Positions 19,140 through 28,667 of a stretch of DNA of 64,000 nucleotides are shown in pieces; the first letter of the stretch is position 1, and every line of letters starts with the position of its first letter. Origin of the DNA: Pseudocolwellia sp. AS88. GTDB taxonomy: Bacteria; Pseudomonadota; Gammaproteobacteria; Enterobacterales; Alteromonadaceae. The stretch is from assembly GCF_030551755.1 (NCBI RefSeq), contig NZ_JAUPEC010000018.1, positions 1-64,000 on the forward strand. Reading direction: 5' to 3'. The notes beneath the pieces were generated by a model that had not been told where the DNA came from, did not search any database, and saw nothing but the letters and a program-made list of their open reading frames with translations. The translations under genes were made by a program, and so were the position numbers.

Positions 19140-20237
19140 TTACTTAGACTCAAAACATATATCTGCGGTATTGGGGCTTCTTGCATCGAGTTGATAAAAC
19201 AATTCAGATGCTACATTGCGCGCTAGTTTACGGTATAACAAGGCTATATCGCTAGTGCTATTTTCTAAAATTGGCGAGCGACCCTTATCTGCGTCTTGTC
19301 TAATCTCTATATTTAAAGGAAGTTGACCTAAAAGTGGAATGTTTTTATTTTTCGCGGTGTTGACTCCACCATTCTCACCAAAGAGGTGTGCTTGATGGCC
19401 ACAATTTTCACATAAGTGATAACTCATGTTTTCAACTAAACCTAAAACAGGCACTTTAACTTTATCAAACATAGTAATGCCTTTAATGGCATCAGTTAAT
19501 GCAATATCTTGTGGTGTTGTAACAACAATCGCTGCTGCAACAGGTACACTTTGCGATAAAGTTAATTGAATATCACCTGTACCCGGTGGCATATCAACAA
19601 TAAGGTAATCTAAATCAGGCCAAAGTGTTTCATTTAACAACTGGCTGAAGGCTCTACTTGCCATAGGTCCGCGCCAAACTGTTGCATCTTCTTCACCGAC
19701 TAATAAGCCAATAGACATAGCAGTTAAACCATTCGCATCGAGTGGAGTGATAGATTTTCCATTGTCGGATGACGGATGCTGACCTTTTAAACCCAACATA
19801 GTGGGTATAGATGGGCCATAAATATCAGCATCTAAAATACCAACACTACTACCTTCAGCAATTAGCGCATAGGCAAGATTTACTGCGGTAGTCGACTTTC
19901 CGACTCCGCCTTTACCTGATGTAACGGCAATAATATTACTAATACCTTTAAGGTTATGTTGCCTAACAGGTTTTATTTGATAATCGGGTTTAATAATGGT
20001 GCTTTGGTTGAGCAATTCAGTCAGTGCATCGCTGATATCGTCTAATTCCCCATCACATGGAAAAGGTAAATCAATATTTACCACAATACAGTTGTCAGCC
20101 AGCACAAAAGTAGGCGCTGAACCTATATTGAGAATTCCATCAGGGAAGCAATCAGATTGGTATACATTTAAAAAACTCATAATAGAATCTTGTGATTCTT
20201 GAGTAACTGTTTTATTAGAAAAAAACTTAGAGAACAT
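19140..20237 (-). CDS. mrp: Mrp/NBP35-family iron-sulfur carrier ATPase
   Basis: 365 residues from the ATG at 20237; an in-frame TTG at 20246 would add three. The P-loop deviant Walker A GKGGVGKS lies at about 108-115, followed by [38 protein letters not shown] and the paired cysteines of [12 protein letters not shown], which hold a bridging Fe-S cluster between two subunits. A short MIP18-like N-terminal domain precedes the ATPase. The family carries Fe-S clusters to target enzymes in the cytoplasm. It is divergent from metG, the same arrangement as in E. coli, which supports both calls. Confidence 0.95.
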   Translation of the reverse strand: MFSKFFSNKTVTQESQDSIMSFLNVYQSDCFPDGILNIGSAPTFVLADNCIVVNIDLPFPCDGELDDISDALTELLNQSTIIKPDYQIKPVRQHNLKGISNIIAVTSGKGGVGKSTTAVNLAYALIAEGSSVGILDADIYGPSIPTMLGLKGQHPSSDNGKSITPLDANGLTAMSIGLLVGEEDATVWRGPMASRAFSQLLNETLWPDLDYLIVDMPPGTGDIQLTLSQSVPVAAAIVVTTPQDIALTDAIKGITMFDKVKVPVLGLVENMSYHLCENCGHQAHLFGENGGVNTAKNKNIPLLGQLPLNIEIRQDADKGRSPILENSTSDIALLYRKLARNVASELFYQLDARSPNTADICFESK

Positions 20238-20262
20238 GGATTTCAAGCACTTTTACCCAACT

Positions 20263-20294
20263 AATGCCAATCAAGTGAATTAATTGGTCACTTA
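20263..20294. repeat. Degenerate arm related to the MITE-like element at 28.5 kb
   Basis: Within the mrp-metG divergent spacer, a stretch of about 32 bases (ATGCCAATC...AATTGGTCACTTA) resembles the terminal inverted repeat of the 28485-28646 element read on its complementary strand. The match is partial, so this is either a decayed solo arm or chance similarity in AT-rich DNA. Confidence 0.3.
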
Positions 20295-20374
20295 GCAAGA
20301 ATTATTAATGAAAAGTATCTCTAAATTCTGTACCATTCTCCCCATAATTACCACCTAAAATATGTAAACTTTAT

Positions 20375-22495
20375 ATGTCTGAATCAAAGTCATCTCAGAT
20401 AACGACTGAGAAACGAAAAATATTAGCAACGTGTGCCCTTCCTTATGCCAATGGTTCAATCCATTTAGGCCATTTACTTGAACATATCCAAACTGATATT
20501 TGGGTACGTTTTCAACGAATGCGTGGTCACGAAACTTATTTCGTTTGTGCCGATGATGCACATGGCACACCTATCATGCTTAAAGCACAAGAACTAGGTG
20601 TTACTCCTGAAGAAATGATCGCAGGTGTACGTGAAGAGCATATGGCAGACTTTGCTGATTTTCATATTAGCTTTGATAACTACCACTCAACTCACAGTGA
20701 AGAGAATGAAACCTTTGCTCATGAGATTTACAATACGTTACATGCCAATGGCCATATAAAAACGCGCGTTATCTCGCAATTATATGACCCAGAAAAAGGT
20801 ATGTTTTTGCCTGATCGCTTTATTAAAGGCACATGTCCTAAATGTAAGAGCGAAGATGAAAACGGCGATAGCTGTGATAACTGTGGTGCTACTTATTCAC
20901 CTACTGATGTTATTAATCCGCGTTCAGTAGTTTCAGGCGCAACTCCTGTATTAAAAGATTCAGAACATTACTTTTTTGATTTGCCAGCGTTTGAAGAAAT
21001 GCTACAAAACTGGACCCGCAGTGGTGCTTTACAAGAAGAAATGGCGAACAAGTTAGCTGAATGGTTTGAATCTGGACTTAACCAATGGGATATCAGTCGT
21101 GATGCACCTTACTTTGGTTTTGAAATTCCAAATGCTCCTGGTAAATACTTTTACGTTTGGTTAGACGCACCTATTGGTTACATGGGCAGCTTTAAAAACT
21201 TATGTAATAAATCAAACATCGACTTTGATAGCTTTTGGAATAAAGATTCTGATGCTGAACTTTATCATTTCATTGGTAAAGACATCATCTATTTCCACAG
21301 TCTATTCTGGCCTGCAATGCTTGAAGGCGCTGGCTACCGTAAACCTACTTCGGTATTTGCTCATGGCTTTGTTACAGTTAACGGCGCTAAAATGTCTAAA
21401 TCAAAAGGCACCTTTATTAAAGGTCGTACGTATTTAGATCATTTAAACCCAGAATATTTACGTTACTACTATGCAGCTAAATTAACTAGTCGTATTGATG
21501 ACTTAGATTTAAACCTGGAAGACTTTGCACAGCGTGTAAACTCTGACTTAGTTGGTAAAGTTGTTAACATCGCGTCTCGTTGTGCTAGCTTTATTTCAAA
21601 ACGTTTCGACGGCATGTTATCAACCAATATTGATGACCAAGCATTAGCTGACGAAGTAATGAATGCTGGTGACAGTATTGCGCAACATTACGAAAATCGT
21701 GATTTTAGTCGTGGTATGCGTGAAATAATGGCGCTTGCTGATAAAGTGAATGAATACATTGCAGTTAAAGAACCATGGCAGCTTGTTAAAGACGAAACAA
21801 AGCAACAAGAAGTTCAAGATATTTGTTCTCTTGGTATTAACATGTTCCGTACATTAATGATCTACTTAAAACCGGTTCTACCTAAGCTTGCAGAAAGCAC
21901 TGAAGCATTCTTAAATGATGAATTGCTTTGGGAAGGTCATAAAGTTTTATTAACAGATCATAAAATCAATAAGTTTAAAGCTTTATTACAGCGTGTTGAT
22001 ATGGACAAAATTAATGCCATGACCGACGCTTCAAAAGACAATCTTGCTGTAACAGAAGAAAAAGCAAAACCAGTAAAAGAGAAAAAGAAAAAACCTGCAG
22101 CGGTTGAAAAGCCTACAATGGATTTCAATAACCCGTTAGCATCTGATCCTATTTCTCCAGAAATTAGTTTTGATGACTTTGCTAAACTTGATTTACGTAT
22201 TGCTAAAATAGTTAAAGCTGAACATGTTGAAAAAGCAGATAAGCTATTAAGATTAGAACTTGCTTTAGATTCAGTTGAAGGTGGTGAAACTCGCCAAGTA
22301 TTCGCGGGTATAAAATCAGCTTATCAACCTGAAGATCTTATTGGCAAGTTAACAGTTATGGTTGCTAACCTTGCTCCTCGTAAAATGCGCTTTGGTATGT
22401 CAGAAGGTATGGTATTAGCAGCAGGACCTGGCGGTGAAGACTTATGGATATTAAATCCTGAAGACGGAGCTCAACCTGGTATGCGAGTTAAGTAA
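20375..22495 (+). CDS. metG: Methionyl-tRNA synthetase
   Basis: 706 residues, the long bacterial form. It charges tRNA-Met in the cytoplasm. The class I motifs are HLGH (residues 30-33) and KMSKS (about 339-343). A zinc knuckle with CPKC and CDNC lies at about 152-171. A Lys/Pro-rich linker (about 560-590) leads to a C-terminal Trbp111/EMAPII tRNA-binding domain (about 604-706) used for dimerisation and tRNA contact. No clear Shine-Dalgarno sequence precedes the ATG, but the catalytic domain starts 15 residues in, so the start cannot move far. It is divergent from mrp and followed by a strong terminator. Confidence 0.98.
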   Translation: MSESKSSQITTEKRKILATCALPYANGSIHLGHLLEHIQTDIWVRFQRMRGHETYFVCADDAHGTPIMLKAQELGVTPEEMIAGVREEHMADFADFHISFDNYHSTHSEENETFAHEIYNTLHANGHIKTRVISQLYDPEKGMFLPDRFIKGTCPKCKSEDENGDSCDNCGATYSPTDVINPRSVVSGATPVLKDSEHYFFDLPAFEEMLQNWTRSGALQEEMANKLAEWFESGLNQWDISRDAPYFGFEIPNAPGKYFYVWLDAPIGYMGSFKNLCNKSNIDFDSFWNKDSDAELYHFIGKDIIYFHSLFWPAMLEGAGYRKPTSVFAHGFVTVNGAKMSKSKGTFIKGRTYLDHLNPEYLRYYYAAKLTSRIDDLDLNLEDFAQRVNSDLVGKVVNIASRCASFISKRFDGMLSTNIDDQALADEVMNAGDSIAQHYENRDFSRGMREIMALADKVNEYIAVKEPWQLVKDETKQQEVQDICSLGINMFRTLMIYLKPVLPKLAESTEAFLNDELLWEGHKVLLTDHKINKFKALLQRVDMDKINAMTDASKDNLAVTEEKAKPVKEKKKKPAAVEKPTMDFNNPLASDPISPEISFDDFAKLDLRIAKIVKAEHVEKADKLLRLELALDSVEGGETRQVFAGIKSAYQPEDLIGKLTVMVANLAPRKMRFGMSEGMVLAAGPGGEDLWILNPEDGAQPGMRVK

Positions 22496-22523
22496 CCTTA
22501 GTCCAGTTAATAACAGGTAAAAT

Positions 22524-22556
22524 AATAAGGCGAACCTGTGTTCGCCTTATTTGTAT
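22524..22556 (+). terminator. Terminator of metG
   Basis: A perfect 12-bp stem (arms 22524-22535 and 22540-22551) with a four-base loop, followed by TTGTATTT, 28 bases after the metG stop codon. Confidence 0.85.
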
Positions 22557-22674
22557 TTGACAGCTAATATTTAACAGTTCAGTTCAAGCATGACTGTCTA
22601 GTACTTTATTATCAAAAAGAACTCTTAGTAATTCGCTAATGGTTTAATTCTTCAACCACCTAAATGGAACTGCA

Positions 22675-23070
22675 ATGAAAAACACACTTTTAGCCTTACT
22701 CGCCTTATCATTGTTAGCAAGCTGTAGTAGCAAATTTGATACGAGTACCAATTTAGATGCTGAAAACTTTACTAACTACTTTGCGCCATCAAAAGTTAAA
22801 ATCTATGCGTCTGCTGCTGATATTACTGGTCCACATAAATACCTAGGTGTAGTTGAAGGTGAAGATTGTCAACTTAAAGCCCATCATGCAAAACCAAACG
22901 AAATTATTGCTCGCACAGATGCGAGAAAAAAAGCCAGTGAACTAAAAGCGAATGCAATTGTATTCAGTGGTTGCACTATGCTTACCGGTGGCAGTACAGC
23001 AAAACAATGTATTGCTACAACCGTTTGTTACGGACAAGCTTATTACTTAAAACCCACTTCTACGAATTAA
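22675..23070 (+). CDS. rcsF: RcsF-family outer-membrane lipoprotein
   Basis: 131 residues (E. coli RcsF 134). The lipobox is L-A-S-C with the lipidated Cys17. The C-terminal domain follows E. coli RcsF closely: VKIYASAADITGPHKYLG, GEDCQLKAHHAKP, ARKKASELKANAIVFSGC and then the last two cysteines (KQC, TVC). These four cysteines form the two non-consecutive disulfides of the family. In enterics RcsF senses envelope stress for the Rcs phosphorelay; no other Rcs gene is in this window, so the downstream partner is unknown. It sits four bases before trmO, the same pairing as in E. coli (in reverse order), with GGA six bases before the ATG. Confidence 0.88.
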   Translation: MKNTLLALLALSLLASCSSKFDTSTNLDAENFTNYFAPSKVKIYASAADITGPHKYLGVVEGEDCQLKAHHAKPNEIIARTDARKKASELKANAIVFSGCTMLTGGSTAKQCIATTVCYGQAYYLKPTSTN

Positions 23071-23074
23071 AAAC

Positions 23075-23848
23075 ATGCCAAACAGCATAGCGTTAAATTA
23101 CATTGGCAAGGTTTCCTCTCCTTACAAAGAAAAGTTTGCGATACCAAGACAACCGGGTTTAGTTAGTGCTGCAAAAGGCAGTATTACATTGCTAGGTGAT
23201 GCAAATACACCTGAACTTGTGAGAGGGCTAGAAGCTTTTAGTCATATCTGGGTGATATTCATTTTTCATGGTACTCAAGAACAAGGTTGGAAACCTCTAG
23301 TAAGACCGCCTCGTTTAGGTGGTAATGCTAAAATTGGCGCGCTAGCTACACGTTCTACTTTTAGACCCAACCCTGTAGGAATGTCTGTAGTTAAGCTTGA
23401 TAGCATTGATGTTATTACTAATAAAGACTGTCCTAAAAGATCTAAAAATGTGGTGTTGAGTATTTCAGGGTTAGATTTGTTAGACGGCACACCTGTAATA
23501 GATATAAAACCTTATATTCCTTATTCTGATGCCTTGGTACATGCACAAGCAAGCTATGCTCAAGAAACCCCTAAAAAAACAATTATGGTTAGTTTCAGTG
23601 ATGAAGCAACAAGCTCAATTCAATATTTAAACAAAACATACCCTGAACTTGAAAACTTCATAGCTCAGATACTTGAGCAAGATCCCCGCCCTGCTTATAA
23701 ACAGAATAAACAAGACGATAAGATATACGGCATGTTGATTTACGATTTAAATGTCCAATGGCAGTTTGTTAGTTTATCTGAAATCTCGGTGATCAATATT
23801 AGCCGCGTAATTAACCACATAGACAATGAAGTAAATAATGACAACTAG
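23075..23848 (+). CDS. trmO: tRNA N6-threonylcarbamoyladenosine methyltransferase TrmO
   Basis: 257 residues (E. coli TrmO/YaeB 235). It uses S-adenosylmethionine to methylate t6A37 of certain threonine tRNAs, giving m6t6A. The YaeB barrel domain is clear: IGKVSSPYKEKFAIPRQPGL, FSHIWVIFIFH, RPPRLGGNAKIG, ATRSTFRPNPVGMS, LDGTPVIDIKPYIPYSD. The C-terminal family motif QDPRPAYK is also present. It follows rcsF by four bases and overlaps the next gene by 11 bases, so rcsF-trmO-exporter form one operon. Confidence 0.93.
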   Translation: MPNSIALNYIGKVSSPYKEKFAIPRQPGLVSAAKGSITLLGDANTPELVRGLEAFSHIWVIFIFHGTQEQGWKPLVRPPRLGGNAKIGALATRSTFRPNPVGMSVVKLDSIDVITNKDCPKRSKNVVLSISGLDLLDGTPVIDIKPYIPYSDALVHAQASYAQETPKKTIMVSFSDEATSSIQYLNKTYPELENFIAQILEQDPRPAYKQNKQDDKIYGMLIYDLNVQWQFVSLSEISVINISRVINHIDNEVNNDN

Positions 23849-24725
23849 ACCATTAATAGAGTTACCTTTATTAGCTTCTATATGGGGCGCTTCATTTATC
23901 TTTATGAAAATAGGAAGTCCTGAATTTGGACCTTTTCTATTTATGGCAATGCGTACACTGGTAGCTAGTCTATTTCTGATCCCAATTTTATTTATAGCTA
24001 AAAAGCAATCTGCTTTGTCAGGTTACTGGGCGAAGATATTTATTGTGGGTTCTCTCAATACAGCGATTCCGTTTGTATTATTTGGTTGGGCAACATTAAC
24101 CCTGTCAGCAGGTAATACTGCAGTACTTAACGGAACAACACCTATGTTTGGTGCTTTAGTAGCTTACTTTTGGTTAAAAGATACATTAAGTTTCAGTGCT
24201 ATTTTAGGTATATGCATCGGCTTTTTAGGTGTGTACTTTTTAATGTTTGATAAAATAATCGATGAAAACTCTAATGTGCTGCTACCGACTATCGCCGTTA
24301 TGGTTGCCGCCTTGTGCTATGGTATATCAGCGAGTTATACCAAAATGTATTTAGGAGGGATAAGTCCTATAGCATTAGCAGCTGGTAGCCAAATCAGCGC
24401 AACAATACTTTTATTACCAATAAGCTTATTTTTCTTACCCGATACTATGCCTTCATCACCAGCAATATTATCCGTAATTGCATTAGGTGTTTTATGTACA
24501 GGCATCGCTTACACCATATTTTTCAGATTAATCGCTGTTATAGGACCAACTAAAACTATTTCAGTTACTTATTTGATCCCAGTGTTTGGTATTGCTTGGG
24601 GGATGATATTTCTAGGTGAAACCATTAATCAATGGACATTATTAGGTGCTGCACTTATTTTATCAGGCGTGGCATTAACAACAGGTGTTCTTAATTTAAG
24701 ATTTCTAAACAGATTAGTTAAATAA
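23838..24725 (+). CDS. EamA/DMT-family transporter
   Basis: 295 residues with ten hydrophobic helices in two five-helix halves, each an EamA domain (about 5-138 and 150-285). Typical landmarks are SIWGASFIFMK near the start, PLFGALVAYFWLKD-like at the end of the first half, and GIAYTIFFRLIAVIGPTKTISVTYLIPVFGI..FLGETI in the second. The family exports metabolites such as amino acids or their analogues across the inner membrane; the substrate is not evident. The start overlaps the trmO end by 11 bases, which implies translational coupling. Confidence 0.9.
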   Translation: MTTRPLIELPLLASIWGASFIFMKIGSPEFGPFLFMAMRTLVASLFLIPILFIAKKQSALSGYWAKIFIVGSLNTAIPFVLFGWATLTLSAGNTAVLNGTTPMFGALVAYFWLKDTLSFSAILGICIGFLGVYFLMFDKIIDENSNVLLPTIAVMVAALCYGISASYTKMYLGGISPIALAAGSQISATILLLPISLFFLPDTMPSSPAILSVIALGVLCTGIAYTIFFRLIAVIGPTKTISVTYLIPVFGIAWGMIFLGETINQWTLLGAALILSGVALTTGVLNLRFLNRLVK

Positions 24726-24753
24726 ACAGGTATCAAGACAGATAAGGTAAAAC

Positions 24754-25881
24754 ATGGAGTTAATGAAGAACGGCTTAGCGCAACCTGCTATAAGTAGAAT
24801 AAGTAATGCCTTAACTAAAGTAATAAATAACTTTGATGCTCAAACATTTGAGCAGAGTTGCTTAAATGGCTTAAATGAACTTGAGTTAAAGGCACGCGTT
24901 AACCATATTATTTCAATTCTTCATGACTATTTACCTGAAAACTTTCCTAAAGCTGCTGAGATACTTATAAGTATTGCTGACGTATGGGATTTTGGAAATG
25001 CGGAGGATTCACTTAAAAGCTTTGCAGCATGGCCAATTATCGATTATTTCAGCATTTATGGATTGGAACATCCTGAAGAATCTTTATCAGGACTTAAACA
25101 ACTCACTCATTTACATTCAGCTGAATTCGCTATACGTGCATTTATCGTTAAGTACCCAGAATACTGCCTTCAACAATTTACCTTATGGGTAAAAGATGAG
25201 AGTGAAGATGTGCGACGTTTAGTATCAGAAGGCACACGCCCCAAACTGCCTTGGGGATTACAGCTGAAACAATTTGTTGTAGATCCAACGCCTAACTTAC
25301 CTTTATTAACAAGTTTAAAATCAGATGCTAGTTTATATGTAAGGCGATCTGTTGCAAATCACTTAAATGATATTGCCAAAGATCATCCTGACGTTGTCAT
25401 CAACACATGTAAACAATGGACAAATGATAAAAACAAAAGTAATAAAAAAGAAATAGATTGGGTTATCAAGCATGCCACCAGAACATTAGTTAAAAATGGC
25501 TGTGCGGAGGTATTCCCATTATTAGGCTTTACAGAAAATCCTGAAGTGTGTATTGATGAAATAGTATTATCAAATTCTATTGTAAAACTCGGTGGAACGA
25601 TAAGCTTTGAAACGAATATTCACAGTGTAAGCCACAAGCCTCAACACTTTGTTATTGATTACGAAATTCACTTTGTTAAAGCTAACGGAAAGCAACAAGG
25701 TAAGGTATTTAAGCTGAAAAATGTAACTTTACAGCCAAATGAAAGGGTTAAGATAAGTAAGTCGTTTTCATTTAAAGCAATTACAACACGTAAATATTAT
25801 ATTGGTGAGCATAAAATTGAATTGCTCGTAAACGGTAAAGCCATTGCAGCAGCTAAAAACTTCGATCTTGTTTCGTCTTAA
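24754..25881 (+). CDS. alkC: AlkC-type DNA alkylation repair glycosylase with C-terminal Ig-like domain
   Basis: 375 residues. Residues about 10-260 are HEAT-like helices with the marks of the AlkC/AlkD glycosylases: VRRLVSEGTRPKLPWG and YVRRSVANHLNDIAKDHPD. Residues about 265-375 look all-beta (NSIVKLGGTISFETNIHS..., then FVIDYEIHFVKANGKQQGKVFKLK), as in AlkC proteins that carry an Ig-like DNA-contacting domain. The family removes N3-methylated bases such as 3-methyladenine without flipping the base. AAGG six bases before the ATG supports the start. It lies 28 bases after the DMT exporter and probably ends that operon. The call is by motif recall; AlkD-like naming is the alternative. Confidence 0.8.
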   Translation: MELMKNGLAQPAISRISNALTKVINNFDAQTFEQSCLNGLNELELKARVNHIISILHDYLPENFPKAAEILISIADVWDFGNAEDSLKSFAAWPIIDYFSIYGLEHPEESLSGLKQLTHLHSAEFAIRAFIVKYPEYCLQQFTLWVKDESEDVRRLVSEGTRPKLPWGLQLKQFVVDPTPNLPLLTSLKSDASLYVRRSVANHLNDIAKDHPDVVINTCKQWTNDKNKSNKKEIDWVIKHATRTLVKNGCAEVFPLLGFTENPEVCIDEIVLSNSIVKLGGTISFETNIHSVSHKPQHFVIDYEIHFVKANGKQQGKVFKLKNVTLQPNERVKISKSFSFKAITTRKYYIGEHKIELLVNGKAIAAAKNFDLVSS

Positions 25882-25911
25882 AACGTTTATACAACAAGTT
25901 TTAGAAAAACA

Positions 25912-26901
25912 TTAGGGTAAAGAAATAACCGTCATAATCGCTCTATGATCTCCACCTAATGAAGGCATAACATCTGCTTGTTCAATAGTAATATTATTAG
26001 AAGTTAAGGTGTGATCTATTCTTACACCATGCCACGAAGTATATTTAGTGTAATTAATCCCGAAACCAGCGCTATCTAATGCATTTTTATAAACTGAGAA
26101 ATAATCTCGGTATAAACTTTCATTGGTTGTCATGTTGAAATCACCTGCCATAACGAAATTAGACTGGCTACTAGCCCAAGCAGTAAGCATTGAAGCTTCT
26201 AAGGATTTGTTTTCGCGAAATCTTTCAATATTTTTCATCGTAATAGACAAGCCCATCAGATCTGATAAAAGATGGCGTGGAGTCTCCAAATGAACATTCA
26301 TTAGAGGCAGAGTTGCTCCATTTATATTAAGTTCATAATAAGTAGCAAAATTACCCCACCCTCCAAATATTCTTCTACTGAATTCCCCTACTTTTTTAAA
26401 AGGATATTTACTCACAATGCATAAACCTTTGTCGCACTGATATTCCCAAGTTGAATCAAAAACATTATCTATATTGTTTTGGTAAGTTTCTTGGAATAGA
26501 AATATATCGGGATTTTCACGTACTATTAATGTTTCTAAGTATTTAGATCGACTACCGCCTCCCATATTTAATGAGAGTATTTTCAATGATGATGATTCTT
26601 GAGCACTTGATTGAATATTGATATTAATATCTTGGAAATGAACCAAAACAATAACGTAAGCTATTAAGAAATAACGATAAGGCTTAGTTAAAAATTTCCA
26701 AAAAAAGAACATTGGTAATAAGAGGATCAAAAACATCCATCGAGGAGATAAATATAGCGTATATTCAAAAAGCTGAATGAGTTCGATAAAGGCAAGATAT
26801 GGAAGAACAATAATTAAAACAGTAATAAAGGTTAATAAATAAAACCAAACTTTACTGAATATATTACTCGTAAGAACATCCTTAATTCTGAGTATAAACA
26901 T
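25912..26901 (-). CDS. Membrane-anchored endonuclease/exonuclease/phosphatase-family protein
   Basis: 329 residues. Three hydrophobic segments (about 18-40, 48-66 and 70-92) anchor it in the inner membrane; the catalytic domain (about 105-329) should face the periplasm. EEP (DNase I-like) motifs are in order: LSLNMGG (Asn), IFLFQET (metal-binding Glu), MNVHLETP (His), MAGDFNM (Asp/Asn), RIDH and GGDHRAI (final Asp-His pair). All key residues are there, so it should be an active phosphoesterase on DNA, lipid or other phosphodiesters. This membrane-plus-EEP layout is common in Proteobacteria and its substrate is unknown. It converges with alkC, 30 bases apart. Confidence 0.85.
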   Translation of the reverse strand: MFILRIKDVLTSNIFSKVWFYLLTFITVLIIVLPYLAFIELIQLFEYTLYLSPRWMFLILLLPMFFFWKFLTKPYRYFLIAYVIVLVHFQDININIQSSAQESSSLKILSLNMGGGSRSKYLETLIVRENPDIFLFQETYQNNIDNVFDSTWEYQCDKGLCIVSKYPFKKVGEFSRRIFGGWGNFATYYELNINGATLPLMNVHLETPRHLLSDLMGLSITMKNIERFRENKSLEASMLTAWASSQSNFVMAGDFNMTTNESLYRDYFSVYKNALDSAGFGINYTKYTSWHGVRIDHTLTSNNITIEQADVMPSLGGDHRAIMTVISLP

Positions 26902-27268
26902 AAATTAATCAATAAATCTTTAATATATAAAACATTATAAACATAGTTTATTTCATAACTACAGAAGATTAGCTAAGCAATTTATAAGACTGCTATATAC
27001 ATCCTTACACAAATTGGGTATAAACATTATCATGTAATATAAGAGTAATAAAAATTCACTATTATATTCACATTGAAAATTCACTTTATAATCAATATGA
27101 TTCCAGTGATTTACTATAATAATAAAACTATTTCGAACCTATTTTAACTTAGAATAGGGATAAAACATTTGTTGGATCTTAATTAGCGCTGACTAATACT
27201 TTTGTCATCTGTTAATCATAAAGATTCACTATAATTGTAAAAATTAAACAACTTAAGGGATTTTTTTC
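26902..27268. other. Divergent intergenic region
   Basis: 367 very AT-rich bases between the EEP-protein gene (minus) and the DUF3083 gene (plus). The motif ATTCACTnTAATA-like recurs three times (around 27055, 27080 and 27225), which may be promoter- or repeat-like. No reading frame or strong hairpin is seen. Confidence 0.4.
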
Positions 27269-28381
27269 ATGGCTTCATCTCGTATGAGAAGTGCTCAGCA
27301 CAAAGCATTTATTCCATCTTTAGCTCGCGAGAATCAATATTTACTTGCTAAGTTCCCAGTTACTGATGAATTAATTGCTAAATTCTCCGACCCTTCAGAG
27401 AAATATTCAGATCAACCTTACTTATCTTTTTATAAAAAACTTTCAAAGTTATTTTTTGACATAAATGAAGAACTCCACATCGAAAGTGGTCAGTTTGTGG
27501 GTAATGATAAATTTACTCGTGTTCGTTTTAGTCCTGAAAAGATGACAGTACAAACAAAACAACAAATATTGTTTTTATATAACTCTCGTTTCCACCAAAG
27601 TGAACATGCATATTTTAATGTAAGTAGAAGAGCTAAAAAGATCACACTAGTTTTCTTATCTAACGGTACAGACATTCGTCATGACTCTGCTAAGTTCCAC
27701 AAAAAAGTACTTAAAGCAGTTAGCATGTTTGCAGAAAAGGCAGGTATCGAAAAAGAAAAATTCCGTGTTTGTGATCACCAGCATTTAACTTTTGACCTTT
27801 TCGCTAAAGAAAAAGGCGACGAAGGTTTACAAGTTCACAAACTTAGACCTTTAAGTAAAAGATACGCAACTGATGGCGTTGATTTACCTGAAGATGATAG
27901 TGCATTAACTTACGCTGTTGCAGATATCCGCTTTAACCGTAGAATTAAGCAACTTGTTGATAAAAAAGAATTAGACAAAGAAAACTATGGTGCTCTTTAT
28001 AGTTTTATTTCTGATGCCTTTATAAGCTCAGCTAAGCAAAATAACTTAAATAACGGTGCTGTAATTGCAAATGGTTTAACGCCTATTGTTAGAATGACTG
28101 ATGATGAATTTGTTTCAGTTAATGGTGAGCTAATCAATTTAGGTTTCAACCCTGAGCATGAACCTTGTGGTTTTTCATGTCAGTGGGATGCAAATAAGCT
28201 AGTTGAAAAAGTACAATTTGTATTTGTTGCAACAAGAGCTGATCAAACTTCACATGGTTACGGTAAGTTTTTGAATCAAGTTGAAGATACATTAGACTCA
28301 TTAGCGAAAAAACTAGAAATGGTTCGTGATAAAGAACAATTAATTCTTCGTATAAACCAACATGTTGGTTTTGATTACTAA
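27269..28381 (+). CDS. DUF3083-family protein, function unknown
   Basis: 370 residues, soluble, with no signal peptide or membrane segment. It resembles the DUF3083 proteins found in Colwellia and Shewanella (HKAFIPSLARENQYLLAKFPVTDELI, RVRFSPEKM, YNSRFHQSEHAYFN, FVFVATRADQTSHGYGKFLNQVE). AAGGGA eight bases before the ATG supports the start. It is a stand-alone gene with its own terminator. The family has no known function, and I cannot assign a catalytic motif. Confidence 0.65.
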   Translation: MASSRMRSAQHKAFIPSLARENQYLLAKFPVTDELIAKFSDPSEKYSDQPYLSFYKKLSKLFFDINEELHIESGQFVGNDKFTRVRFSPEKMTVQTKQQILFLYNSRFHQSEHAYFNVSRRAKKITLVFLSNGTDIRHDSAKFHKKVLKAVSMFAEKAGIEKEKFRVCDHQHLTFDLFAKEKGDEGLQVHKLRPLSKRYATDGVDLPEDDSALTYAVADIRFNRRIKQLVDKKELDKENYGALYSFISDAFISSAKQNNLNNGAVIANGLTPIVRMTDDEFVSVNGELINLGFNPEHEPCGFSCQWDANKLVEKVQFVFVATRADQTSHGYGKFLNQVEDTLDSLAKKLEMVRDKEQLILRINQHVGFDY

Positions 28382-28427
28382 GTTTTAATTTCACCTTTAC
28401 TTAGGTGACTCCGAGCAATAATTTAAG

Positions 28428-28459
28428 AAGCGTTATTTTTAATTAAATAACGCTTTTTT
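28428..28459 (+). terminator. Terminator of the DUF3083 gene
   Basis: An 11-bp perfect stem (arms 28428-28438 and 28445-28455) with a six-base loop, followed by a T run to 28459. Confidence 0.9.
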
Positions 28460-28484
28460 GTTTTTAACATCAATACTTAAAGTG

Positions 28485-28646
28485 ATACCAAACGCATTAA
28501 TAAATTGACCTATTTTATACGAAGAATAAATGGTCAAATACAAGGCATTTATTTTAATAACTAGTTGTTCTAATTATTAAATAAATAACGATGTAGTTGG
28601 TCATTTAAACAAGTATAAATGATCAATTGGTTATTACGATTGGTAT
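28485..28646. repeat. MITE-like element with long imperfect terminal inverted repeats
   Basis: About 162 bases. The left end (28485-28520, beginning ATACCAAACG) and the inverted right end (28612-28646, beginning ATACCAATCG) match over about 35 bases with scattered differences. Inside is a further palindrome (about 28547-28586, arms ATTTATTTTAATAA and ATTATTAAATAAAT). No reading frame fits. It lies between a terminator and the 3' end of apbE, a harmless insertion place. I see no clear target-site duplication. Confidence 0.65.
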
Positions 28647-28667
28647 GAGTTTAAAGGGAATTAAACA

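Noticed and set aside
25882-25911. Shared terminator between alkC and the EEP-protein gene
   Set aside because: Only a six-base AT stem is present, too weak to call.
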